Positions 1 through 8,770 of a stretch of 64,000 nucleotides of DNA are shown piece after piece (the stretch's first letter is position 1; each line of letters opens with the position of its first letter). Both the position numbers and the translations under genes were made by a program. The DNA is from Rhodovulum sulfidophilum DSM 1374 (GTDB lineage: Bacteria > Pseudomonadota > Alphaproteobacteria > Rhodobacterales > Rhodobacteraceae): assembly GCF_001633165.1 (NCBI RefSeq), contig NZ_CP015418.1, forward strand, positions 372,001 to 436,000, read 5' to 3'. The notes beneath the pieces were generated by a model, which was not told the origin of the DNA, did no database searches, and was given only the letters and a program-made list of their open reading frames with translations.

Positions 1-13
1 TTTCATGCTCTCT

Positions 14-200
14 GCTCGGTCGCTGGTTTCCCGCTTGGGAATTAAAAGGGAATTCGCCGCAGGCCATTTGGCCCGCGAACCGAAACTGCCCCCGCAACTG
101 TAGGCGGCGAGCGACGGTCCGACAACGCCACTGGGCATTTGCCTGGGAAGGCCGGACCGGCGGACGACCCGTCAGTCAGGAGACCTGCCGGCATGAAACC
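14..200 (+). ncRNA. Cobalamin (B12) riboswitch
   Basis: The leader carries the ordered blocks of the cobalamin aptamer: the AAAAGGGAA segment near 46-53, the GCCACTG box at 127-133, a TGGGAAGG segment at about 143-151, and the highly conserved B12-box region around 168-190 (CCCGTCAGTCAGGAGACCTG). It lies about 155 bases upstream of a BtuF/C/D-type importer, which it presumably represses when cobalamin is plentiful. A CCGGGC/GCCCGG hairpin at 209-226 follows and could be part of the expression platform. Exact aptamer ends are estimated. Confidence 0.92.
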
Positions 201-354
201 ACTATCAACCGGGCGGGGTTGCCCGGGGAAAGCGATGTTCATGCCCGGATCTTTCGGCCGTGCTCAGCCAGGCGCAGCTTGCGCCAGCCAAAGAACTGAC
301 ATCCGCCCGACCCGCGAACCCCGGGGCCCGGAAGCCAATTTCCGGAGAATTTCC

Positions 355-1365
355 ATGAACACCAAGACTGCCCTCCTTTCGGCGGCCCTTCTGGTCTGCG
401 CGGGCACGGCCCAGGCCACCGACTATCCCCTGACGCTGGAGAATTGCGGCCAGACCCTGACCTTCGACGCCGCCCCCGCGCGCACCGTCACCGTCGGCCA
501 GGCCACGACCGAGATCCTCTACCTGCTGGGGCTCGGGCCCACCGTGACGGGCACCTCGGTCTGGTTCACCAATGTCCTGCCGCAATTCGCCGAGCTGAAT
601 GCCGGGATCCCGCGGCTGGCCGACAACGATCCCAGCTTTGAAAGCGTGGCGGCCGAGACGCCCGATCTGGTGACCGTGCAACATGAATGGCATGTCGGCC
701 CCCAGGGCATCGTCGCCACCCGCGAGATGTTCCATGATATCGGCGTGCCGACCTATGTGCTGCCCAGCGACTGCGCAAGCAAGGACAACAGCCGCGGCTC
801 GGACGGCACCCGGAGCGAGATGTTCTCGACCGCCTCGATCCACCGGTCGATCGAGGAACTGGCGCGGATCTACGATGTCGAGGATCGCGGCGCCGAGCTG
901 GTCGACGAGCTGAAGGCGCGTGAGGCCGCGGCCATCGAACATGCCCGGGCGCTGGATCTGCCCGAAGGGGTCTCGGCGGTGTTCTGGTACTCCTCCGCCG
1001 AAATGGACATCGACCCCTATGTGGCCGGGCGGAAGGGCGCGCCGGGCTACATGATGCAACAGCTCGGGATCGAGAATGTGGTGGCCTCCGACGAGGAATG
1101 GCCCACCGTCGGCTGGGAAAGCATCGCCAAGGCCGATCCGACGGTGATCGTGCTGGCCGAGATGACCCGCCGCCGCTTCCCCGCCGACGATGTCGAGAAG
1201 AAGCTTGAGTTTCTCCGCACCGATCCGGTCGCGAAAGAGATGACGGCGGTCCGCGAGAACCGGATCGTGGTGATGGATCTCCAGGCGATGGAAGCGACCG
1301 TGCGGGCGGTCTACGGGCTGGAAGAACTGTCTGCGGCCCTGGCCGGACTCGATCTGCAAGGATGA
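355..1365 (+). CDS. Periplasmic substrate-binding protein of a B12/corrinoid-type ABC importer
   Basis: Encodes a 336-residue protein starting at the ATG at 355. The frame is open further upstream, but that part overlaps the riboswitch and is not coding. Residues 1-21 form a Sec signal peptide cleaved after AQA. The mature protein has the helical-backbone binding-protein fold (BtuF/FecB family), with an N-terminal lobe containing VTVGQATTEILYLLGL and a C-terminal lobe around GAPGYMMQQLGIENV. It should capture the substrate in the periplasm and deliver it to the permease encoded next, whose start overlaps this stop codon (ATGA). The upstream cobalamin riboswitch argues for cobalamin or another corrinoid. 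A siderophore-type substrate cannot be excluded from sequence alone. Confidence 0.88.
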   Translation: MNTKTALLSAALLVCAGTAQATDYPLTLENCGQTLTFDAAPARTVTVGQATTEILYLLGLGPTVTGTSVWFTNVLPQFAELNAGIPRLADNDPSFESVAAETPDLVTVQHEWHVGPQGIVATREMFHDIGVPTYVLPSDCASKDNSRGSDGTRSEMFSTASIHRSIEELARIYDVEDRGAELVDELKAREAAAIEHARALDLPEGVSAVFWYSSAEMDIDPYVAGRKGAPGYMMQQLGIENVVASDEEWPTVGWESIAKADPTVIVLAEMTRRRFPADDVEKKLEFLRTDPVAKEMTAVRENRIVVMDLQAMEATVRAVYGLEELSAALAGLDLQG

Positions 1366-2402
1366 GGTCGCGCGCCCGTCGGGCCCGCTGGCACTGGGGG
1401 TGGATCGCACCCCCGGTGCTGCTGGCCGCGCTGATCGCCGGAACCGCGATCGGCGAGACCCGCATACCCGCCTCGACCGTGCTTCAGGTCCTGGGCAACA
1501 AGCTGTTCGGCACCGTCTACCCGGTCGCGCGGATCGATGAGGGCATCATCTGGAACTACCGCCTCGCCCGCGCGGTGGTGGCGGCCGCCTGCGGGGCGGG
1601 GCTCGCCCTGTCGGGTGTCGTGCTGCAGGCATTGCTGAGGAATGCGCTGGCCGATCCCTATCTGCTGGGGATTTCCGCCGGAGCCTCGACCGGCGCGGTC
1701 GCGGTCACCGTCGCCGGGTTCGGCGCGGGCGCGCTCTCGCTCTCGACAGGCGCCTTCGCCGGGGCGCTGCTGGCCTTCGTCATGGTCGCGGCCCTGGCGC
1801 GCGCGGCGGGCGGCGGCACCGGGCTGCAGGCGGCAGGCGTGATCGTTCTGGCAGGGATTGCCGGGGCACAGCTCTTCAACGCGATGACCGCCTTCCTGAT
1901 CGCGAAATCCGCCAATGCCGAACAGGCCCGCGGCATCATGTTCTGGCTTCTGGGAAATCTCTCCGGTGCCCGCTGGCAGGACAGCCTGGTTGCCGTCCCC
2001 GCCGCGGCCTTGGGGCTCGGGGTCTGTCTCTGGCATGTGCGCAGCCTCGACGCCTTCACCTTCGGGGCGGACAGCGCGGCCTCGCTCGGCATCAACGTGC
2101 GCCGGGTGCAGGCGGTGCTGATCGGGGCCGCGGCTCTGGTCACCGCGCTCATCGTGTCGCTGGTCGGCGCCATCGGCTTTGTCGGGCTGGTGATCCCCCA
2201 TGCGATGCGGTTTCTCGTCGGCGGGCGCCACCGCCTGCTGGTGCCGGCCTCGGCACTGGCCGGGGCGGTGTTCCTGATCGCGGCGGATATCGTCTCGCGC
2301 ATCCTGATCCCGGGACAGGTGCTGCCCATCGGCGTGATCACCGCGCTGATCGGCGCGCCCGCCTTCGCGGCGATCCTGATCCGGGGGAGGGCCCGGAAAT
2401 GA
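1362..2402 (+). CDS. FecCD/BtuC-family ABC transporter permease
   Basis: This 346-residue polytopic inner-membrane protein is the length expected for BtuC/FecC permeases, which have about ten membrane helices. Family landmarks are the N-terminal WNYRLARAVVAAACGAGLALSGVVLQ stretch and the C-terminal coupling region GAIGFVGLVIPHAMR, followed by the PGQVLPIGVITALIG helix. It forms the translocation channel, presumably as a homodimer, between the binding protein upstream and the ATPase downstream. It overlaps both neighbours by four bases (ATGA), so the three genes are translationally coupled and fall under the same riboswitch. Confidence 0.93.
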   Translation: MRSRARRARWHWGWIAPPVLLAALIAGTAIGETRIPASTVLQVLGNKLFGTVYPVARIDEGIIWNYRLARAVVAAACGAGLALSGVVLQALLRNALADPYLLGISAGASTGAVAVTVAGFGAGALSLSTGAFAGALLAFVMVAALARAAGGGTGLQAAGVIVLAGIAGAQLFNAMTAFLIAKSANAEQARGIMFWLLGNLSGARWQDSLVAVPAAALGLGVCLWHVRSLDAFTFGADSAASLGINVRRVQAVLIGAAALVTALIVSLVGAIGFVGLVIPHAMRFLVGGRHRLLVPASALAGAVFLIAADIVSRILIPGQVLPIGVITALIGAPAFAAILIRGRARK

Positions 2403-3160
2403 TCCTGAGCGGTGAAGGCCTTGGCTGGCGGGTGCAGGGACGGGCCATCGTCTCTGACGTCACCCTGTCGGTCAGGCGCGGCGAAAGGTTCGGGCTGATC
2501 GGTCCGAACGGGTCGGGAAAATCGAGCCTGCTGCGCATGCTGGCAGGCATCCGGGCACCAAGCGAAGGCGAAGTGCGGCTGGAGGGCCAGCCCCTGAGCC
2601 GCCTTCCCCGCCGCGACGTCGCGCAGCGCGTGGCGCTGGTCGAGCAGCAGGCCGAAACGACCGAGCGGATCACCGTCCGCGACGCGGTCGAACTGGGCCG
2701 CACGCCCTGGCTGTCGGCCCTGCATCCGTTCTCGGACGAGGACGAGGCCGCGGTAGAGGCGGCGCTGGTCGCGGTCGGCATGCAGGATTTTGCCGCCCGC
2801 TACTGGCATACGCTTTCGGGCGGCGAGCGGCAGCGGGTCCATATCGCCCGCGCGCTGGCGCAGCGGCCCGGGGTGCTGATCCTCGACGAACCGACCAACC
2901 ATCTCGATATCGGCTCGCGGCTGTCGATCATGGCCCTGGTCGAGGGGCTGCCGGTGACGACCATCGCCGCGCTGCACGACCTCAACGAGGCGATGGCCTG
3001 CGACCGGCTGGCCGTGTTGCAGGACGGGCAGCTGATCGCGCTCGGCCCGCCCGACGAGATCCTCGTCCCGCCCCTGCTGCGCAAGGTGTTCGGGGTCGAG
3101 GCCCATCTTTTGACGGACCCCGCCGACGGGGTCCGCATTCTCCGTTTCAAGCCTATCTGA
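2399..3160 (+). CDS. ABC transporter ATP-binding protein, BtuD/FecE type
   Basis: A 253-residue single-domain ATPase. The Walker A motif GPNGSGKS is at about residues 35-42, the signature LSGGERQR near residue 139, and Walker B LILDEP near 160, followed by the D-loop TNHLDIGSR and the H-loop histidine in ALHDLNEA. It powers the importer made with the two genes upstream and overlaps the permease stop by four bases. The family (BtuD, FecE, HmuV) serves corrinoids, siderophores or haem. The riboswitch favours corrinoids. Pseudoazurin follows after 15 bases and may be read through. Confidence 0.92.
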   Translation: MILSGEGLGWRVQGRAIVSDVTLSVRRGERFGLIGPNGSGKSSLLRMLAGIRAPSEGEVRLEGQPLSRLPRRDVAQRVALVEQQAETTERITVRDAVELGRTPWLSALHPFSDEDEAAVEAALVAVGMQDFAARYWHTLSGGERQRVHIARALAQRPGVLILDEPTNHLDIGSRLSIMALVEGLPVTTIAALHDLNEAMACDRLAVLQDGQLIALGPPDEILVPPLLRKVFGVEAHLLTDPADGVRILRFKPI

Positions 3161-3175
3161 TGAAAGACGCAAACG

Positions 3176-3640
3176 ATGCGAAGACTTGCTCTCTCTGTCC
3201 TGTTGCCCGCCATGATCCTCTCCGCCCCCTTCGCGGCGGCAAAGACGGTCGAGGTGAAGATGCTGAACCGCAATGCCTCGGGGCCGATGGTCTACGAGCC
3301 GGATTATCTGGTGATGGAGCCCGGCGATACCGTGCGGTTCCTGCCCACCGCGCCGGGCCATAATGCCGGCACCATCGACGAGATGCTCCCGGCCGGGGCA
3401 GAGCCCTTCAAGGGCCAGATCAACGAAGAGATCGAGGTCACCCTGACCGAGCCCGGCATCTACGGGATCAAATGTTCGCCGCATTTCGCGATGGGCATGG
3501 TCATGCTGATCCAGGTTGGCGCCCAGCCCGCGGCCGAGGCGGATCTGCCCGCCGGACTTCCGACGCGGGCCGACAAGCGCCTGCGCGAGATCATCGCCCG
3601 CCAGGACACCGGTTCCGAGCAGGCAGAGGCACATCCCTGA
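3176..3640 (+). CDS. Pseudoazurin (periplasmic type 1 copper protein)
   Basis: Encodes 154 residues with a Sec signal peptide of 22 residues (ending FAAA before KTVEV). The type 1 copper ligands are His62, Cys100, His103 and Met108. After removal of 22 residues these become 40, 78, 81 and 86, the classical pseudoazurin positions. The protein is a small periplasmic electron carrier, typically donating to nitrite or nitrous oxide reductase in denitrifiers. No denitrification gene is in this window, so its partner here is unknown. It sits 15 bases behind the B12-importer ATPase and is followed directly by a hairpin. Confidence 0.93.
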   Translation: MRRLALSVLLPAMILSAPFAAAKTVEVKMLNRNASGPMVYEPDYLVMEPGDTVRFLPTAPGHNAGTIDEMLPAGAEPFKGQINEEIEVTLTEPGIYGIKCSPHFAMGMVMLIQVGAQPAAEADLPAGLPTRADKRLREIIARQDTGSEQAEAHP

Positions 3641-3641
3641 C

Positions 3642-3670
3642 ATCACGTCGGCGCAAAACGCCGACGTGAT
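3642..3670 (+). terminator. Perfect 12-bp hairpin after pseudoazurin
   Basis: ATCACGTCGGCG at 3642-3653 and its exact complement at 3659-3670 enclose the loop CAAAA, starting two bases after the stop codon. No T tract follows, so it may act as a 3' stabilising structure or in Rho-assisted termination rather than as a classic intrinsic terminator. Confidence 0.65.
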
Positions 3671-3749
3671 CCGCGCGCGACCCCGGCCTGCGGCCCGAAA
3701 AGGCAGAGGCGGGCCGCGCGCGTATTCAGCACAGCGGTTTCCCTTCCCG

Positions 3750-3885
3750 AACATATCGCGTGAAACCGCGTTGATCTTCAGCAGCGCCTGCATCACCAGC
3801 GGGCGCTGGTTGCGCTCGACCCGGTCGAGATAGCCGGGCCGCGCGGCCAAGCCCCCCGGGTCTCGCGGAGCGGCCGCAGCCTGCC
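3750..3885 (-). pseudogene. Remnant of a ScfR/PccR-type short-chain fatty acyl-CoA regulator
   Basis: On the minus strand, 3770-3835 reads GYLDRVERNQRPLVMQALL followed by KIN. This is the helix-turn-helix signature of the XRE/IrrE-type short-chain acyl-CoA regulators (PccR, RamB, MccR), which read SYLNxIERNQRPL in intact members. Just upstream the expected LRRLRETRG segment is visible in a different frame as LRPLRETRG, so there is a frameshift, and nothing of the large C-terminal acyl-CoA-sensing region remains. The fragment lies divergent to the methylcitrate operon, exactly where such a regulator gene is normally found. It is a decayed gene, not a functional one. Confidence 0.65.
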
Positions 3886-3918
3886 ACCGGAAACAGCCGT
3901 CTTCACGCCACCCCGGAA

Positions 3919-4038
3919 TTCGCAACCTTCGCATATCGCACCGATATGCTCGCATTCCTTCGCATTTTCAGTCCTTCCCAGGCTTAAGCCCTCTGGCTAA
4001 GCCGAAGAGAGCTTCTGAGAAATGCAAAGGTTGCAAAC
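3919..4038. promoter_or_regulatory. Three copies of an ATGCRAAGG-TGCRAA motif upstream of the prp operon
   Basis: Three related sites cluster between the regulator remnant and the thioesterase start. 3919-3935 on the minus strand reads TATGCGAAGGTTGCGAA, 3949-3966 on the minus strand reads AATGCGAAGGAATGCGAG, and 4021-4038 on the plus strand reads AATGCAAAGGTTGCAAAC. The TGCAAA half-sites resemble those published for RamB and PccR. I infer operator sites for a short-chain acyl-CoA regulator. The third copy also supplies the AAAGG ribosome-binding site of the first gene. Confidence 0.55.
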
Positions 4039-4039
4039 A

Positions 4040-4459
4040 ATGCCCCTGTCATCACCGCAGGACACAGGCGTAGCGGCCGGATCCGCCCGGATGACCGCGC
4101 TGATCTTTCCCGAGACGGTCAACCCCCATGGCACGCTCTTCGCGGGGGCGGGGCTCGCGATGATGAGCAAGGCCGCCTTCCTGGTCGCCAGCCGCCGCGC
4201 CCGCCGCACGGTGGTGATGGCGGGATCGGAGAAGATCGATTTCCGGACCCCCGTCCTGCCCGGCGAGGCGCTGGAGCTGACCGCCGTCGTGACCCGCATC
4301 GGGCGCAGCTCGATGAGCGTCGAGGTGACGGGCGAGGCAGAGACACTGACGACCGGCGCGCGCCATCTGGCGATGACCGGCCGTTTCGAGATGGTCGCGG
4401 TCGACGAGAACGGTCGCCCGACCCCGATAGCCATCCCCAAGGAGGAGAAGACCCAATGA
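4040..4459 (+). CDS. Acyl-CoA thioesterase, hot-dog fold (YciA/BACH-like)
   Basis: A protein of about 139 residues with one hot-dog domain. The segment [19 protein letters not shown] matches the catalytic loop and central helix of YciA/BACH acyl-CoA hydrolases, followed by [16 protein letters not shown] in the strand region. It should release free CoA from short acyl-CoAs. In front of prpD-prpC-prpB it may relieve build-up of propionyl-CoA. The start at 4040 is preferred because AAAGG lies nine bases upstream. An ATG at 4022 would add six residues but falls inside the third regulatory motif. The stop overlaps the prpD start (ATGA). Confidence 0.82.
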   Translation: MPLSSPQDTGVAAGSARMTALIFPETVNPHGTLFAGAGLAMMSKAAFLVASRRARRTVVMAGSEKIDFRTPVLPGEALELTAVVTRIGRSSMSVEVTGEAETLTTGARHLAMTGRFEMVAVDENGRPTPIAIPKEEKTQ

Positions 4460-5988
4460 AGGACGGAGCACCGCAGATTGAACTGCACCGGCTGCGCATG
4501 CACAAATCGGCCGAGGCCCTGCCCCGCGAGGAGCAGCTGGCCTGGAAACTGGCAGAGCTCGCCGCCGATCCGGTTTCGGTTCCCGACGACACCGCCGAGA
4601 TGATCGTGAACCGGGTGATCGACAACGCGGCAGTGGCGGCGGCCTCGGTGGCGCGCCGTCCGGTGGCCTCGGCCCGGGCGCAGGCGCTGTGCCATCCCTA
4701 CAAGCGCGGCGCGACGGTCTTCGGGATGCCCAAGGACACCCGCGTGTCGCCCGAATGGGCGGCCTGGGCCAATGGCGTGGCGGTGCGCGAGCTCGACTTC
4801 CACGACACCTTCCTGGCGGCGGAATATTCGCATCCCGGCGACAACATCCCGCCGATCCTCGCCGTGGCCCAGCATTGCGGGCTGTCGGGCCAGGCGCTGC
4901 TGCGCGGCATCGCGACGGGCTATGAAATCCAGGTCAATCTGGTCAAGGCGATCTGTCTGCACGAACACAAGATCGACCATATCGCGCATCTGGGCGTCTC
5001 GGCCGCGGCCGGGATCGGCACCGCGCTGAACCTGCCCAAGGAGGTGATCTATCAGGCGATCCAGCAGGCGCTGCATGTCACCACGACGACACGGCAATCG
5101 CGCAAGGGCGAGATTTCAAGCTGGAAGGCCTATGCGCCTGCCTTCGCCGGCAAGATGGCGATCGAGGCCGTCGACCGGGCGATGCGCGGCGAAGGCGCGC
5201 CCAGCCCGGCCTGGGAGGGCGAGGACGGCTTCATCGCCTGGATGCTGTCGGGTCCCGAGGCCGTCTACGAGGTGCCGCTGCCCGGCAAGGGCGCGCCGAA
5301 ACGCGCGATCCTCGACACCTATACCAAGGAACATTCGGCCGAATACCAGAGCCAGGCACTGATCGATCTTGCCCGCCGCCTGCGTGGCGAGATCGGCGAT
5401 CTGCGCCAGGTCGAGAGCATCGTGATCCATACCAGCCACCACACCCATTACGTGATCGGCACGGGCGCGAACGACCCGCAGAAGATGGACCCCACAGCCA
5501 GCCGCGAGACGCTGGATCACTCGATCATGTACATCTTCGCCGTGGCCCTCGAGGACGGCGCCTGGCATCACGAGAAATCCTATGCGCCAGAACGCGCCGC
5601 GCGGCCCTCGACGGTCGATCTGTGGCACCGGATCTCGACCCGGGAAGACCCGGAATGGACGCGCCGCTATCACAGCCGCGACCCGCAGGAGAAGGCCTTC
5701 GGCGGCCGCGTGGTGGTGACGCTGAAGAACGGCCGGGTGATCGAGGACGAGATCGCGCTGGCCGATGCCCATCCGCATGGCGCCCGGCCCTTCGAGCGGC
5801 CCAATTACGTCAAGAAGTTCCTGACACTCTCCGAGGGCGTGCTCGACCCGAAGGAGCAGGACCGCTTCCTCAATGCCGCCGAGAACCTCGCGGATATTCC
5901 CGAGGCCGGGCTTGGCATCCTGAATTTCACCGTCGCGCCCGAAAAGCTGGGCGCGCCGCGTCCCCGTGGCCTTTTCGACCGGAGCTGA
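4456..5988 (+). CDS. prpD: 2-methylcitrate dehydratase (MmgE/PrpD family)
   Basis: A 510-residue MmgE/PrpD-family protein that dehydrates 2-methylcitrate to cis-2-methylaconitate in the methylcitrate cycle of propionyl-CoA breakdown. Recognisable stretches are [22 protein letters not shown] near residue 56, [21 protein letters not shown] near 116-137 and the helical [21 protein letters not shown] region. The length fits true PrpD (about 480-510) better than the wider cis-aconitate decarboxylase group, and prpC and prpB directly downstream settle the assignment. It overlaps the thioesterase by four bases, and prpC starts three bases after its stop. Confidence 0.95.
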   Translation: MKDGAPQIELHRLRMHKSAEALPREEQLAWKLAELAADPVSVPDDTAEMIVNRVIDNAAVAAASVARRPVASARAQALCHPYKRGATVFGMPKDTRVSPEWAAWANGVAVRELDFHDTFLAAEYSHPGDNIPPILAVAQHCGLSGQALLRGIATGYEIQVNLVKAICLHEHKIDHIAHLGVSAAAGIGTALNLPKEVIYQAIQQALHVTTTTRQSRKGEISSWKAYAPAFAGKMAIEAVDRAMRGEGAPSPAWEGEDGFIAWMLSGPEAVYEVPLPGKGAPKRAILDTYTKEHSAEYQSQALIDLARRLRGEIGDLRQVESIVIHTSHHTHYVIGTGANDPQKMDPTASRETLDHSIMYIFAVALEDGAWHHEKSYAPERAARPSTVDLWHRISTREDPEWTRRYHSRDPQEKAFGGRVVVTLKNGRVIEDEIALADAHPHGARPFERPNYVKKFLTLSEGVLDPKEQDRFLNAAENLADIPEAGLGILNFTVAPEKLGAPRPRGLFDRS

Positions 5989-5991
5989 TCC

Positions 5992-7164
5992 ATGACCGGC
6001 ATCATCAGGAAACCGAAGAAATCCGTGGCCCTCTCGGGCATCGTCGCAGGCAATACGGCGCTTTGCAGCGTCGGCCAGACCGGCAACGACCTGCATTACC
6101 GCGGCTATGACATCCTCGACATCGCGGAGGCCTGCGATTTCGAGGAGATCGCGCATCTTCTGATCCACGGCCACCTGCCCTCGACCGCCGAGCTGACCGC
6201 CTACAAGGGCAAGCTTCGCCGGCTGCGCGGCCTGCCCGCGGCGGTGCGCCAGACGCTGGAGGCGATCCCGGCCGCGACCCATCCGATGGATGTGCTGCGC
6301 TCGGGCGTCTCGGCCCTGGGATGCGTGCTGCCCGAACCCGCCGACCAGAACCCGGCCGCCGCGCGCGACATCGCCGACCGGCTGATCGCGGTCCAGGGCT
6401 CGATGCTGCTTTACTGGATGCATTACGCCCGGAACGGCCGCCGGATCGAGGTCGAGACCGAGGACGAGACCGTGGCGGGGCATTTCCTGCACCTGCTGCA
6501 CGGGGCGGCCCCCAGCCAGGAACATGTGCGCGCGATGCACACGACCCTGATCCTTTATGCCGAGCACGAGTTCAACGCCTCGACCTTCACCGCGCGCTCG
6601 ATCGCGGGCACCGGGGCGGATATCTATTCGGCGATCACCGGGGCCATCGGCGCCCTGCGCGGCCCCAAGCATGGCGGCGCCAACGAGGCCGCCTTCGAGA
6701 TCCAGAAGCGCTATGCCACGCCCGACCAGGCCGAGGAGGATATCCGCCGCCGCGTTGCCGCGAAGGAGGTCATCATCGGCTTCGGCCACCCGGTCTATAC
6801 CGTGTCGGATCCGCGCAACGTGGTCATCAAGCGCGTGGCCCGGCATCTGGCCGAGCATGAGGGCGCGACCCGGCGGTTCGACATCGCCGAGCGGATCGAG
6901 GAGGTGATGGCCGATGCCAAGGGCATGTTCCCCAATCTCGACTGGTTCTCGGCGGTGTCCTACCACCTGCTGGGCGTGCCGACCGAGCTGTTCACGCCGA
7001 TCTTCGTGATCGCGCGGACGGCAGGCTGGGGCGCGCATGTGGTCGAACAGCGCGCGGATGGCAAGATCATCCGCCCCTCGGCCAATTACATCGGCCCCGA
7101 GAACCGCCGCTTCCTGCCGCTCGACCAGCGCGGCGGGCTTCTGACCGATCAGACGGAGGCATAA
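5992..7164 (+). CDS. prpC: 2-methylcitrate synthase
   Basis: A 390-residue citrate-synthase-fold enzyme that condenses propionyl-CoA with oxaloacetate. The active-site elements are the first histidine in KHGGANEAA (about residue 225), the second in [14 protein letters not shown] (262-275) and an aspartate in [14 protein letters not shown] (about 316). The short GFGHPVY form and the lack of a long N-terminal domain are typical of methylcitrate synthases rather than TCA-cycle GltA. It sits between prpD and prpB in one tightly spaced operon. Confidence 0.95.
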   Translation: MTGIIRKPKKSVALSGIVAGNTALCSVGQTGNDLHYRGYDILDIAEACDFEEIAHLLIHGHLPSTAELTAYKGKLRRLRGLPAAVRQTLEAIPAATHPMDVLRSGVSALGCVLPEPADQNPAAARDIADRLIAVQGSMLLYWMHYARNGRRIEVETEDETVAGHFLHLLHGAAPSQEHVRAMHTTLILYAEHEFNASTFTARSIAGTGADIYSAITGAIGALRGPKHGGANEAAFEIQKRYATPDQAEEDIRRRVAAKEVIIGFGHPVYTVSDPRNVVIKRVARHLAEHEGATRRFDIAERIEEVMADAKGMFPNLDWFSAVSYHLLGVPTELFTPIFVIARTAGWGAHVVEQRADGKIIRPSANYIGPENRRFLPLDQRGGLLTDQTEA

Positions 7165-8076
7165 ATGCCCTATCTCGTTGCGAATGACCTTCCCGATCGC
7201 CCGGCGCCCGCGCGGTTCCGCGCAGCGCTGGCCCGGCCCGGGATCTACCGCCTGCCCGGCGCCCATAACGGCATGGCAGCCTTGCAGGCCAGGGCCGCCG
7301 GGTTCGGGGGGCTCTACCTGTCGGGGGCGGCGATGACCGCTCAGATGGGGCTGCCCGATCTCGGCATCATCACGGTGGACGAGGTCGCCTTCTTCATCCG
7401 CCAGATCGCGCGCGCCTCGGGCCTGCCGCTTCTGGTCGATGGCGATACCGGCTATGGCGAGGCGCTGAACGTCATGCACATGGTCCGCACCTTCGAGGAG
7501 GCGGGCGCTGCCGCCGTCCACCTCGAGGACCAGCTTCTGCCCAAGAAATGCGGCCATCTGAACGACAAGAAGCTGGCCCGCCCCGAGGACATGGCGGCCA
7601 AGATCGCCGCCGCCGCCCGCGCGAGGCGCGATCTCTTCATCATCGCGCGCACAGATGCGGCGGCCTCCGAAGGCATCGAGGGGGCGGTCGCCCGCGCGAA
7701 GCTCTATGTCGAGGCCGGGGCCGAGGCGATCTTCCCCGAAGCCCTGACCTCGGTCGAGATGTTCCGCGAGGTCCGCGCCCGGCTGCCGGGGGTGAAGCTT
7801 CTGGCCAACATGACCGAATTCGGCCGGACGCCGTCCCTGACCGCGACCGAATTCCAGGAGCTGGGCTATGACATGGTGATCTGGCCGGTCAGTTCGCTGC
7901 GCGTGGCCAACAAGGCGCAGGAGCGGCTTTACGCCGAACTGGTGCGCTCTGGCTCGACGGCCCGGCAGATCCCCGAGATGCAGACCCGCGCCGAGCTGTA
8001 CGAGACCATCGGGCTGAATGCCTATGAGACGCTCGACCGCTCGATCGTGGCCAGCGTGGCGCCGGAACCCGTCTGA
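7165..8076 (+). CDS. prpB: Methylisocitrate lyase
   Basis: A 303-residue isocitrate lyase/PEP mutase superfamily enzyme that cleaves 2-methylisocitrate to pyruvate and succinate, ending the methylcitrate cycle. The catalytic loop KKCGH is at about residues 127-131 with the nucleophile Cys129. Metal and substrate residues are visible in LVDGDTGYGEALNV and VHLEDQ. It begins immediately after the prpC stop and closes the operon. A strong inverted repeat 145 bases downstream is a likely end of the transcript. Confidence 0.95.
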   Translation: MPYLVANDLPDRPAPARFRAALARPGIYRLPGAHNGMAALQARAAGFGGLYLSGAAMTAQMGLPDLGIITVDEVAFFIRQIARASGLPLLVDGDTGYGEALNVMHMVRTFEEAGAAAVHLEDQLLPKKCGHLNDKKLARPEDMAAKIAAAARARRDLFIIARTDAAASEGIEGAVARAKLYVEAGAEAIFPEALTSVEMFREVRARLPGVKLLANMTEFGRTPSLTATEFQELGYDMVIWPVSSLRVANKAQERLYAELVRSGSTARQIPEMQTRAELYETIGLNAYETLDRSIVASVAPEPV

Positions 8077-8220
8077 GAGAGGCCTGCGCGGCAAGGGGGA
8101 TGAAGCCCGTCAGGAAATCGGGCGCACCGCCCTTGCGGCGGCTGCCCGAACCGACCGACGGCCTCCTCGTCTCTCTGCCCCGCTGGGAACTCGTCTATGA
8201 AATCATGACGCCGGAAATCG

Positions 8221-8250
8221 TCACCCGGCCGGCCCTTATCGGCCGGGTGA
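8221..8250 (+). terminator. Perfect 11-bp inverted repeat downstream of prpB
   Basis: TCACCCGGCCG at 8221-8231 pairs exactly with CGGCCGGGTGA at 8240-8250 around an 8-base loop. No T tract follows. Between 8077 and 8391 I see no gene. This hairpin is the only structured element there and probably marks the 3' end of the prp transcript. Confidence 0.5.
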
Positions 8251-8391
8251 GCTGGCAAAGCCCTGCCAGGCGGAAAGCTGCCGGGGCGGGGCGAGCAAGC
8301 AATCCAACGCCCGGACCAGCTGCTCGTATGAAACCCTCGACGCGATTGCGCGCGAGGCTGAGCCGCCCATGCCGGGCATGACCCGCGCGCG

Positions 8392-8718
8392 CCCCTGTCG
8401 ACGGTCGCCGCCCGCGGCAGCCACCAGACGCCGGTCGCGGCATGGTTCGCGACGCACTACGGCACCGGCGACGGCGCCCGGGTGGACGCGCCCTGCCACA
8501 CGGTGACGGTCAAGGACCGCATGGGGCATATGCAGGCCGATCTGGCCGCGCCGCCCTTCGCCCCGGAACACGAGGCGAGGGCGCGCGAGGTGGCCGAGTT
8601 CCTGCGCGCCCATGGCGCCTGGGACGGCGGCGCCTTCGTCACGCTCGAATCGGTATACCTGCACCATCACCCGAGCTTCCAGGAAGCTACCGCGAAGACC
8701 CTGGACGGCTGGAAGTGA
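8392..8718 (+). pseudogene. Fragment of a phage-type DNA cytosine-5 methyltransferase
   Basis: In frame with the ATG at 8482, but beginning upstream of it without a start codon, the translation reads PLSTVAARGSHQTPVAAWF and continues into a DAPCHTVTVKDRMG segment. This repeated P-x-x-TVTA-x-x-HHxLV-type pattern is characteristic of the C-terminal target-recognition half of prophage cytosine-5 methyltransferases (PLxTVTAKDxHGLV in intact members). The catalytic PCQG and ENV regions are absent, and the frame runs into unrelated sequence after about residue 60. It is therefore a decayed 3' fragment, lying just outside the left tRNA repeat of the adjoining island. Confidence 0.6.
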
Positions 8719-8770
8719 GGGGTTTCCTTGCAGGGCGAGATTTCGGAATTCTCTAAGCCACTGATTTTAT

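Noticed and set aside
139..354. N-terminal extension of the B12-importer binding protein
   Set aside because: These codons overlap the cobalamin riboswitch and lack a signal peptide. The ATG at 355 gives a normal exported protein.
1658..3955. A minus-strand open frame of about 765 codons from the B12 importer to the prp upstream region
   Set aside because: Mostly antisense to btuC/btuD-type genes. Only the part at about 3750-3885 resembles a protein, and that is the regulator remnant reported separately.
5116..8094. A minus-strand open frame of about 990 codons opposite prpD-prpC-prpB
   Set aside because: Antisense artefact of codon bias. The plus strand encodes three intact enzymes with all active-site motifs.
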